The translations under genes and the position numbers were made by a program. The notes under the pieces are model-generated. The model was given only the letters and a program-made list of their open reading frames with translations, ran no database searches and was not told the DNA's origin. Source: Fidelibacterota bacterium (GTDB lineage: Bacteria > Fidelibacterota > UBA2242). Taken from it: DNA of 11,933 nt. Of this stretch, positions 1-6,265 are shown piece after piece. The first letter of the stretch is position 1. Each line of letters starts with the position of its first letter. The stretch lies in assembly GCA_003645845.1 (NCBI GenBank), contig QNCV01000054.1:1-11933 (forward strand). The letters run 5' to 3'.

Positions 1-515
1 CGGACATTTTCAGGAAGATCATCAATAAACAGGCAATTTTCAGGCGACTGCCCGGCTACATCTAGAGCTTTCTGATAAATTGCTTTGTCCGGTTTGCGCG
101 TTCCCACCTGATATGATAAAACCAAATTGTCGAATTCATCCAGAATATCCGTTTTTAATCGCACCGCACGGATATGCAGATCGTTTGTATTGGATAAAAG
201 AATCAGTCGGGCCTGTTGCCTCAGGATGGGGATAATTTCAATTACATCGGGAATGGGTTCAAAGCATTTTTGCCAGATTCGGATTAATTTTTCTTCGGTG
301 ATCCCATTTGGAATTTCGAACTGCCTGTGAATTTTATCCAGATAATCGACGGTGTTCAGCAGTCCCGTTTCGAACTCGATCTCGGCCTGCGACAGGGCAA
401 TTCTTTGAACAAGCTCTAAAGACATGCCCGGCAGCTTGGCAATTTCACGAATGGCCCGTTCTTTATTCACATGAACGATGACATTTCCAAGATCGAAAAA
501 GAGTGTCTGTGTCAC
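1..515 (-). CDS. HAD-superfamily hydrolase, YihX-like (3' end cut by window)
   Basis: Haloacid dehalogenase-type phosphatase, subfamily IA, closest in pattern to E. coli YihX (an alpha-glucose-1-phosphatase). Translated from the GTG at 515-513, the visible 171 residues begin MTQTLFFDLGNVIVHV. Motif I is FDLGNV, with Asp8 as nucleophile and Gly where many HADs have a second Asp, as in YihX. Motif II is LLSNTN (Ser109), motif III RKPDKAIY (Lys141) and motif IV FIDDLPEN (Asp165/Asp166). The helical cap lies at about residues 15-95. YihX is about 199 residues, so roughly 30 are missing beyond the window. GTG is chosen because motif I must sit at the N-terminus and an AAGG lies 7-8 bases upstream. 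It is the last visible gene of the leftward operon, 40 bases after the asparaginase-like stop. Family is solid; the substrate is not known. Confidence 0.88.
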   Translation of the reverse strand, partial: MTQTLFFDLGNVIVHVNKERAIREIAKLPGMSLELVQRIALSQAEIEFETGLLNTVDYLDKIHRQFEIPNGITEEKLIRIWQKCFEPIPDVIEIIPILRQQARLILLSNTNDLHIRAVRLKTDILDEFDNLVLSYQVGTRKPDKAIYQKALDVAGQSPENCLFIDDLPENV

Positions 516-555
516 AGGATAACCTTGAGAAAGCGGCAATGTGTTCCGGTTTAAT

Positions 556-1542
556 CTATTTTTCGTCGATGACGATTTCGGTTTCAAGTTTTCCGATCGC
601 TTTTTCGGAATGACTCTTCAGCGCCGTGGTTTCATATTTATCCAGCTTATCGAGTGTTTCTTCATCGAGCATTTTCAGATGTTTCAGTATGGCGATGGCC
701 ATGGAATCGGCTGCTTTCCAGTTACCGTCGAGAACTTTAATGGCAATGCCGGTGTGCCCCGATTCGGTCCTGATACCGATACAACGGACTCCTTCAAAAC
801 CGTATTTTGAAACAGCTTTGCCATGCATAGCCGTGATGAAATCCGTGTCAAAACGACCCTTGCCTGCTATCAGTTTGGGATGCAGATTCATGACATGAAA
901 TATTTTCTGCAGCGATTCATCCGTACCGGCTGCGAGTTTGCGGTACATGATAGCCAAGTTGAAAAGCGGCATAAAATAGGTGGGAATATTCCCGTTGTCC
1001 ACTTCCATGGGAATTTTCTCTTTTTCGGAGTAGTCTTTGATTTTTTCAAATATCCGCTGCTGTATGGGGTGTTCTACATTGGTATAGCTGTTAATATCGA
1101 TATCCATAGCCTTTGCGGCGGTCAGGATTCCGGCGTGGACACCGCTGTTGCTGTTGTGCAGAACGGTAGGTCGTCGGCCCTGAAGAATAAGTTGTTCATA
1201 ACTCGTGTGATCAAGGGGAGGGTGAATACCGCATTGCAAGGCATCCAAATTCAGTCCGGCCTTTCTTAGTAATCTGGTCACAGCTTCAGCCTGATATGCC
1301 TCGCCGTTGTGGCTACTGCTGGCAATGGCGATGTCTTCATCGTCCAGATTAAATTTATCCACAGCGCCGGATTCGAGCAGCACAGCCGTCTGGAAGGGAG
1401 CGGCAGCCGCTTGAATGAAGACGGGATACTCGGATTCCCCGGCAGTGAAGATGATTTCATTATTATCGTTTACCGCAACGGCATAACCGAGGTGGAACGA
1501 TTCCACAACATCGCCGCGATATTGTTTTGCAACTAAGATCAT
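556..1542 (-). CDS. Asparaginase II-like protein with lost catalytic and zinc-binding residues
   Basis: 328 residues, full length for the thermolabile/R. etli-type asparaginase family (Asparaginase_II, unlike E. coli AnsA/AnsB). Family landmarks are clear: RGDVVESFH near residue 9, SSSHNGE at 75-81, CGIHPP at 104-109, NSNSGVHAGIL at 130-140, HPKLIAGKGRFDTDFI at 221-236, SKYGFEGV at 245-252 and IAIKVLDG at 266-273. The chemistry looks gone. The usual FPRSxxKP is FIQAAAAP (42-49), so Ser48 and Lys51 of R. etli ReAV are both Ala. NCSGKH is SNSGVH, so Cys135 becomes Asn132 and Lys138 becomes Val135. DGCG is DNGN, so Cys189 becomes Gly184. The second Ser/Lys pair (Ser80, Lys263) survives as Ser77 and Lys246. 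The frame is intact, so this is not a decayed gene. Cytoplasmic, with no signal peptide. An AGGAGT Shine-Dalgarno (1551-1556) begins right after the stop of the PdxJ-like gene. A pseudoenzyme, or an enzyme with different chemistry, is likelier than asparaginase. Confidence 0.85.
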   Translation of the reverse strand: MILVAKQYRGDVVESFHLGYAVAVNDNNEIIFTAGESEYPVFIQAAAAPFQTAVLLESGAVDKFNLDDEDIAIASSSHNGEAYQAEAVTRLLRKAGLNLDALQCGIHPPLDHTSYEQLILQGRRPTVLHNSNSGVHAGILTAAKAMDIDINSYTNVEHPIQQRIFEKIKDYSEKEKIPMEVDNGNIPTYFMPLFNLAIMYRKLAAGTDESLQKIFHVMNLHPKLIAGKGRFDTDFITAMHGKAVSKYGFEGVRCIGIRTESGHTGIAIKVLDGNWKAADSMAIAILKHLKMLDEETLDKLDKYETTALKSHSEKAIGKLETEIVIDEK

Positions 1543-1556
1543 AGTGGTTTACTCCT

Positions 1557-2255
1557 CTAAGTAATATCAATTATATCGGTTAACTCTTTTACAGCTGGTT
1601 CAAATCCTTTTAAAAATGACTGGGCAAGCAGGGCGCGTCCTACAGAGATAAATTCGACGTCAATAACCTCGATAATCGCTTTGATGATCCTTCGATCCAG
1701 GGCGCCGCCCACCGAAACCCGCAGGCTATTACGATTACCCGTTCGAATGGCATGTGTTATCTCTTCCAGACATTCCAGAAAGGGAATCTGTTTGTCGATT
1801 TCGGAAAGTTCATTGCTGCTTACCTCCACCTCGTCGATGCCCATCTGATATGCCTCTTTCATCTGTCTGACTTCGGGCTTCAGACGCAGAGCGACACCGA
1901 CATCGTCAATATTGACGATTGAAGTGACCAGGTCTTTGACGGCTTTTGATGGAATTTCAACCGTATTATCGCTCTTCTCCGGATCGCAGATTGTGATAAT
2001 GTCCGGTCTCAGCAAAAGCGCCTTTTGAACCACTTGCATATCCACCGGCACCCGGATATTAATCCGGCTGTTCGTCATTGACCGCAACAGGTTCAGATTA
2101 TTCATCGGTGCAATCTCCTGTCCGTAGCTGAAACCAATACCGCCAACACCAATCGTTTCAACATAACTAATCAGATTCAGAGGATTGGAAATTGGTGCGC
2201 CGGTGATTTTTGCCAATGCGATAAAAGGATCAAAATTAACTTCCAGGTATGGCAT
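1557..2255 (-). CDS. PdxJ-like TIM-barrel protein lacking the PdxJ catalytic residues
   Basis: 232 residues, close to PdxJ (pyridoxine 5'-phosphate synthase, about 240), and alignable over its whole length. The N-terminus LEVNFDPFIALAKITGAP matches PdxJ LGVNIDHIATLRNARGTA. RPDIITICDPEK (83-94) matches the KPHFCCLVPEK strand, and EFISVGRALLAQSFLKGF (201-218) matches the C-terminal phosphate-binding segment ending in IGRAVMTGL. PdxJ joins 3-amino-2-oxopropyl phosphate to deoxyxylulose 5-phosphate. Its E. coli catalytic residues are replaced here: His45 by Ser43, Glu72 by Arg68 and His193 by Gly184. Arg20 and His12 are also lost, while Asn9 and Asp11 are kept. So the fold is retained but PNP synthesis is unlikely. 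The start at 2255 is preferred over an in-frame ATG at 2312: it gives the PdxJ N-terminus, has a GAAAGGA 8 bases upstream and avoids overlap with the preceding gene. It lies 13 bases after that gene and 14 before the asparaginase-like gene, so co-translation is likely. Confidence 0.78.
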   Translation of the reverse strand: MPYLEVNFDPFIALAKITGAPISNPLNLISYVETIGVGGIGFSYGQEIAPMNNLNLLRSMTNSRINIRVPVDMQVVQKALLLRPDIITICDPEKSDNTVEIPSKAVKDLVTSIVNIDDVGVALRLKPEVRQMKEAYQMGIDEVEVSSNELSEIDKQIPFLECLEEITHAIRTGNRNSLRVSVGGALDRRIIKAIIEVIDVEFISVGRALLAQSFLKGFEPAVKELTDIIDIT

Positions 2256-2263
2256 TTTATTTA

Positions 2264-2270
2264 TCCTTTC
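2264..2270 (-). promoter_or_regulatory. Ribosome binding site deciding the PdxJ-like start
   Basis: Read on the minus strand, GAAAGGA overlaps the TGA stop of the deacetylase gene (2271-2269) and lies 8 bases before the ATG at 2255. It supports that start over the in-frame ATG at 2312. The next junction has the same design: stop, AGGAGT, 8 bases, ATG. Confidence 0.7.
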
Positions 2271-3426
2271 AAGAGACAATTTCCGAGGCAAAACAGAGGG
2301 ATATCCCCGCAAATTTGCCTGTATTTATGAGCTCTTTAAGCACATTCAGAGTTTCCGGATACACATGACCAATAGCGATGGCAAAGCCGCGCCGTTTGGC
2401 CACCTCAATGGCTTTGTCAAATTGCGCCTCAATTTCGCTCTTATCCCTGTTATTATCAAGGAATACCGAACGGCAGGCTGTCGGCAATCCCTTCACTTTT
2501 GCGACTTCGTAAGCCACGCTGAGAGGGGATGTAAAACTGTCAACAAAGTACAGACCCTTTTTTTTCAGGCTGTTTATGACCATTTCCATCACATCCTTGT
2601 CGGCCGTCGCCAGGGAACCCATGTGATTATTCATTCCCACGGCCTCCGGTATATCCCGGACGGCTTCGAAAATGCGTTGTTCCACTTCAATACCGCGCAT
2701 CGATTGCCGGATCATGAATTGATCCTCACCGGATTTATACTCATGCCGCTCCGGTTCCATGGGCATGTGAATAATGATCTCTTTTTGGTTCTTTTTTCCT
2801 TCGGAGGCGACCCAGCGGGAAAACCGGTGTCCCGGAATCACTGATAAGGTCAGTTTACTGTTGAGATAAATAAATTGTTTGATGACGTCGTTGTTACTGT
2901 AGCCGAAATCATCAATAATAACGGCCAGCTTCGGTTTTCGGTGCAGTTGACCTTTCAGGATCAGATAATCGTTGCTGCTTTCACCTTTTAGAAATGCCAG
3001 TGTTCCGATGGATTGGTTGTAATAGTCCACAATGGCCAGGAATCCCCGGTTCTGGGAAAAGCGATTGATGTTGCGGATGGCGCAGCCGCGTTGCCGGATG
3101 ATTGGCTTGATGGTTTCAATTGCATCGCTGGTGCTTTTATCGGCGGGTATACTGAAAGCCAGAAACAGACCGTTGCTATTGTCGCTTTCGATTTGAATTT
3201 CGGAGAATCCGCTTGCTGCTATCGCATTTCGGATGGTATTGTTCAGAAGAGTCCTGCCCTCAATATGGATTGAAGTGCGGGAGGGAGTCGCTTTCGGATA
3301 GAAATATATAAGAATGGCTGCCAGTAATCCAATTACGCCGATAAATGCCAGCATTAAACGTTTTTCATCCTTGCGGCGATTGGCAATAACCTTGTTTGGT
3401 TTTTTTAAATATCGGATCGATTTCAT
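2269..3426 (-). CDS. Divergent polysaccharide deacetylase (YibQ family), membrane-anchored
   Basis: 385 residues. A basic N-terminus (1-23) precedes one hydrophobic segment at about 24-43, then an ordinary soluble region (45-165) and a divergent polysaccharide deacetylase (YibQ/DUF610) domain at about 167-380. This predicts an inner-membrane anchor with the domain in the periplasm. Family motifs are intact: IDDFGY (171-176), HMPMEP (220-225), GMNNHMGS (264-271), VDS (295-297), FLDN (322-325) and IGH (352-354). Asp and His metal-ligand candidates are therefore present, unlike in the two genes downstream. The family resembles NodB-type deacetylases, and its substrate is poorly defined. The start at 3426 is preferred over an in-frame ATG at 3489, because a GGAAAA lies 5 bases upstream and the longer form adds residues unlike the family. 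First gene of the leftward operon, divergent from the oxidoreductase operon. Confidence 0.87.
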   Translation of the reverse strand: MKSIRYLKKPNKVIANRRKDEKRLMLAFIGVIGLLAAILIYFYPKATPSRTSIHIEGRTLLNNTIRNAIAASGFSEIQIESDNSNGLFLAFSIPADKSTSDAIETIKPIIRQRGCAIRNINRFSQNRGFLAIVDYYNQSIGTLAFLKGESSNDYLILKGQLHRKPKLAVIIDDFGYSNNDVIKQFIYLNSKLTLSVIPGHRFSRWVASEGKKNQKEIIIHMPMEPERHEYKSGEDQFMIRQSMRGIEVEQRIFEAVRDIPEAVGMNNHMGSLATADKDVMEMVINSLKKKGLYFVDSFTSPLSVAYEVAKVKGLPTACRSVFLDNNRDKSEIEAQFDKAIEVAKRRGFAIAIGHVYPETLNVLKELINTGKFAGISLCFASEIVS

Positions 3427-3431
3427 TTCAA

Positions 3432-3449
3432 TTTTCCAATCGTGGAAAA
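3432..3449 (-). promoter_or_regulatory. Inverted repeat covering the ribosome binding site of the YibQ-like gene
   Basis: A perfect 7-base inverted repeat, TTTTCCA (3432-3438) and TGGAAAA (3443-3449), has a 4-base loop. In the leftward mRNA its distal arm contains the GGAAAA Shine-Dalgarno of the YibQ-like gene, which ends 5 bases before the ATG at 3426. It could fold to hide the ribosome site, or be a protein-binding operator in the divergent spacer. With only two G-C pairs the hairpin is weak. I found no convincing -35/-10 pair in the 123-base spacer in either direction. Confidence 0.4.
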
Positions 3450-3549
3450 CTACGAAATTTGTTTTATTTATCAAATAGAGAAACGGCACCGGATAAGGTT
3501 TTTAATATTGCCGCTCAGGAATTATATTTCACAGGAAAATGAGGTGTAT

Positions 3550-4548
3550 ATGATTAAAATTGGAGTTGTCGGAGCCGGTCATTTGGGTCGCTGGCATATC
3601 AAGAACCTGCACAGGCTGCCGAATGTCGAGATGGTGGGGTTTTATGATTGTGATCCAAGGCGGAGAGATGAAATCGCAGCAGAATATAACGCGACGCCGT
3701 TTGATTCGCTGGATCAATTGTTGGATCAATGCGATGCGGTGTCCATTGTCGTTCCCACCGTATCACATTTCGAAGTGGCAAAATCTGCCCTGGACAGAGG
3801 ATTGCACATATTTTGTGAAAAACCCTTCATGCAGACAATTACTGAGGCCGATACCATTATCGATCTGGCTCGTCAGAAAGGGTGTGTATTACAGGTTGGC
3901 CACATCGAGCGTTTTAATCCCGCGCTGGCCGTTCTCTCTGATTTTACAATAAGCCCGCTTTTCATCGAATCTCACCGAATCAGTCCCTTTAATCCCCGGG
4001 GCACCGATGTGGCAGTTATTCTTGATCTGATGATTCATGATATTGATATCATTCTTTCCCTGGTTAAAAGTGAAATCGAAAGCATCGACGCATCGGGCGC
4101 CCCTGTTCTGACGGATACAATTGATATTGCCAATGCCCGCTTGAAATTCAGTAACGGTTGTGTCGCCAATATCACTGCCAGCCGGGTGTCCGACAAACAG
4201 ATGCGCAAGATTCGGATATTTCAAAAGGATGCTTACTTTTCCATTGATTTTTTGAAGAATCAAACCAGCGTCTATTCCCTTTCGGAAGATTCATCCAGGA
4301 TACCTGAAAACGCAATTCCCATTACAGAACTTAAAGTGAACGACCATCAGACAAAACTGATTACCTATCAGGAAATTCATACCGCCGAATCCAATGCCAT
4401 GCTTGAGGAACTACGGGCCTTTACTCAATCAATTAAAAACGGTACACCGCCGCCGGTCACCGGAGAAGACGGGAAGCGTGCGCTGGAAATCGCATTGCAG
4501 ATTGAGAAACAGATTAAATCATCATTGGAAAAGGTTTTAGCAGAATGA
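3550..4548 (+). CDS. Gfo/Idh/MocA-family oxidoreductase beside lpxB
   Basis: 332 residues. An N-terminal Rossmann domain opens with IGVVGAGHLGRWHI (4-17), the NAD(P)-binding glycine motif. Family signatures follow: CEKPF (89-93), GHIERFNPA (117-125) and DLMIHDID (159-166), with the His163/Asp164 active-site pair usual in this family. The C-terminal half is the alpha/beta substrate domain. Such enzymes oxidise or reduce sugars, often sugar nucleotides. Its place just ahead of lpxB recalls GnnA of Acidithiobacillus, which lies between lpxA and lpxB and with the aminotransferase GnnB makes 3-amino UDP-GlcNAc for lipid A. No GnnB is visible here, so that role is only a possibility. The start at 3550 is chosen because the Rossmann motif follows at once and GAGGTG lies 3 bases upstream; the in-frame ATG at 3442 would add 36 unrelated residues. 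Its TGA overlaps the next ATG (ATGA). Confidence 0.88.
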   Translation: MIKIGVVGAGHLGRWHIKNLHRLPNVEMVGFYDCDPRRRDEIAAEYNATPFDSLDQLLDQCDAVSIVVPTVSHFEVAKSALDRGLHIFCEKPFMQTITEADTIIDLARQKGCVLQVGHIERFNPALAVLSDFTISPLFIESHRISPFNPRGTDVAVILDLMIHDIDIILSLVKSEIESIDASGAPVLTDTIDIANARLKFSNGCVANITASRVSDKQMRKIRIFQKDAYFSIDFLKNQTSVYSLSEDSSRIPENAIPITELKVNDHQTKLITYQEIHTAESNAMLEELRAFTQSIKNGTPPPVTGEDGKRALEIALQIEKQIKSSLEKVLAE

Positions 4549-5138
4549 CATTACGACAATTTGTCTTTCGGTATCGGGGCATCACGCCACTACCATTTGT
4601 ACTCCTTTTACTGATTCAGGCAGACCTGACCCGATCCGGAATGATTTTCGGATTACTGGTGGTGATGTTGGGGGAAAGTATTCGGCTGGCGGGGGTACGG
4701 CGAGCCGGAGGAAATACCAGGACCCGCAAGGTCGGCGCAAAACGACTGGTCACTGCCGGAATTTTCGGGCATGTGCGCAACCCGCTGTACCTGGGCAATG
4801 TGATTATCTATATCGGATTTGCGCTGATGGCCGGCGGTCCCTGGGTCTATTATCTGATGGCAATTGCCTTTGTCTATTTTATCTTTCAGTATGGATTGAT
4901 TGTTTCCCTCGAGGAAACCAAACTGACTGAACTGTTTGGCGAAGAATATCTGGAGTACAAAAAGAATGTACCCCGTCTGCTGCCGCGTTTGAACAGGTGG
5001 CAGAAAAATGCGGAGCAGACGCCGAAGAAATGGTGCAAGGTTCTGCGCGCCGAAAAATCAACGTTTATGAACCAGATTGTATTTATAATCGTTCTGATTG
5101 TCAAAGAAATTTTAATAAATAAACCTCATGTCTTCTAA
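4545..5138 (+). CDS. Isoprenylcysteine carboxyl methyltransferase-like membrane protein
   Basis: 197-residue multi-pass membrane protein of the ICMT/PEMT-like methyltransferase superfamily. Hydrophobic segments lie near residues 15-25, 32-50, 83-97 and 100-121. The family signature is HVRNPLYLGN (76-85), then EE (123-124) and FGEEYLEYKKNVPRLLP (131-147); the RNPxY and ExxxYxxVPR elements bind SAM and close the active site in characterised relatives. Bacterial members usually have unknown substrates; a lipid or small-molecule methylation is an inference. After the usual family end at about residue 150 there is a basic stretch and one more hydrophobic segment (175-190), which is unusual. It overlaps the oxidoreductase stop by four bases and lpxB by 11 bases, so it belongs to the lipid A operon. 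Confidence 0.82.
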   Translation: MTLRQFVFRYRGITPLPFVLLLLIQADLTRSGMIFGLLVVMLGESIRLAGVRRAGGNTRTRKVGAKRLVTAGIFGHVRNPLYLGNVIIYIGFALMAGGPWVYYLMAIAFVYFIFQYGLIVSLEETKLTELFGEEYLEYKKNVPRLLPRLNRWQKNAEQTPKKWCKVLRAEKSTFMNQIVFIIVLIVKEILINKPHVF

Positions 5139-6258
5139 GCATATTTTTATTTCGGCCGGCGAGCTGTCCGGTGATATTCACGGCGGTAATCTGATTGCGG
5201 CGATAAAGAGTAAACAGCCGACCGTCGAAATTTCGGCAATTGGCGGTGACAATATGGCGGCTGCCGGGGCGATATTACTGTATCATATCCGTGAAACCTC
5301 TTTCATGGGATTTGCCGAAATTATTCGCCATTTACCCTTAATTTACCGGTTCTGGAAAAAGACTCTTCGTCATATCCACCGGAGCAAACCGGATATGGTT
5401 GTGTTGATTGATTATCCCGGCTTTAATCTTCGCCTGGCGAAAGCGATGAGCAAACGCGGGATTCCGGTTGTATATTACATCAGCCCCCAGGTCTGGGCCT
5501 GGCACCAATCAAGGGTCAAAAAGATTAAGAAATACACCCGTTTGGTTCTGTGTATCTTACCCTTTGAGGAGTCCTGGTTAAAAGAGCGCGGCGTCAATGC
5601 GAAATATCTGGGCCATCCGCTGAAAGATCATCTGGAGTCTGTTCGGAGCACTGCAACCACAGAAAAAATTGTCAAGCCAAAGGATTCAGACATACTGGTC
5701 GGACTGTTTCCCGGTAGTCGTCAACAGGAAGTGGAGCGGCATCTGCCTGTAATGCTTGAATCGGTCCGAACTCTGCGGAAGGATTTTCCGGGCCTGCATG
5801 CAGCAGTGGCGGTTGCCCCGGATGTAAATGTGGCTGCTTTTCAAAGCGACCCGGATATGGAGTGGATTCAATGGCTTGAAAATCAAAATCACGCCATCAT
5901 GCAGACGGCAGACCTGCTCATTATGTCTTCAGGTACGGCAACCCTGGAAGCAGCTCTGTACCGGACGCCATTGATTGTCATTTACCGTCTTTCGAATATA
6001 TCCTATCAGATGGGCAAACGGTTGGTCAAGGTACCGTATATCAGCCTGGTGAACCTGATTGCCGAAGAGCCGGCGGTTGCTGAGTTTATTCAGCATGATG
6101 TCACGGTGGATAATATTCTTCGGGAAGCCCGGAGGATTCTGGATGATACCAATTACCGCCGGCAGATGATCGCTTATTTTGATGCTGTGAATGAAAAGTT
6201 GGGACCGCCGGGCGGTTCCGAACGGGTCGCCGATGAGATTTTATCACTGCTCAAATAA
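5128..6258 (+). CDS. lpxB: Lipid-A-disaccharide synthase
   Basis: 376 residues, normal for LpxB (GT19), which joins UDP-2,3-diacylglucosamine and lipid X into the beta-1,6 disaccharide of lipid A at the inner face of the cytoplasmic membrane. Family landmarks: SAGELSGDIHGGNL (9-22), IGGDNMAAAG (38-47), FMGFAEII (59-66), the catalytic-region IDYPGFN (94-100), SPQVWAWHQSRVKKI (119-133), LGHPL (161-165), FPGSRQQEV (194-202), then SSGTATLEAALYRTP and LVNLIAEEPAVAEFIQ near the C-terminus. No clear Shine-Dalgarno lies ahead of the ATG, and the start sits 11 bases inside the previous gene, so translation is probably coupled to it. Followed after 7 bases by lpxK. Very secure call. Confidence 0.97.
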   Translation: MSSKHIFISAGELSGDIHGGNLIAAIKSKQPTVEISAIGGDNMAAAGAILLYHIRETSFMGFAEIIRHLPLIYRFWKKTLRHIHRSKPDMVVLIDYPGFNLRLAKAMSKRGIPVVYYISPQVWAWHQSRVKKIKKYTRLVLCILPFEESWLKERGVNAKYLGHPLKDHLESVRSTATTEKIVKPKDSDILVGLFPGSRQQEVERHLPVMLESVRTLRKDFPGLHAAVAVAPDVNVAAFQSDPDMEWIQWLENQNHAIMQTADLLIMSSGTATLEAALYRTPLIVIYRLSNISYQMGKRLVKVPYISLVNLIAEEPAVAEFIQHDVTVDNILREARRILDDTNYRRQMIAYFDAVNEKLGPPGGSERVADEILSLLK

Positions 6259-6265
6259 TCCGGCC

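Noticed and set aside
823..1269. 148-residue open frame on the plus strand
   Set aside because: It lies antisense to the asparaginase-like gene, resembles no family I know, and is explained as a shadow frame.
2256..2312. Longer PdxJ-like start at 2312 (19 more residues)
   Set aside because: It overlaps the end of the deacetylase gene, the added residues do not resemble PdxJ, and a good ribosome site precedes 2255.
3442..3549. Longer start for the oxidoreductase at 3442
   Set aside because: The Rossmann motif begins right after the ATG at 3550, which has a ribosome site; the extra 36 residues look like translated spacer.
3450..3549. Possible -10 boxes TAATAT (3503-3508) and TATATT (3523-3528) for the rightward operon
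   Set aside because: Neither has an acceptable -35 box at 16-18 bases; too weak to annotate as promoters.
3889..4263. 124-residue open frame on the minus strand inside the oxidoreductase gene
   Set aside because: Opposite-strand shadow of a clear conserved gene, with no family resemblance.
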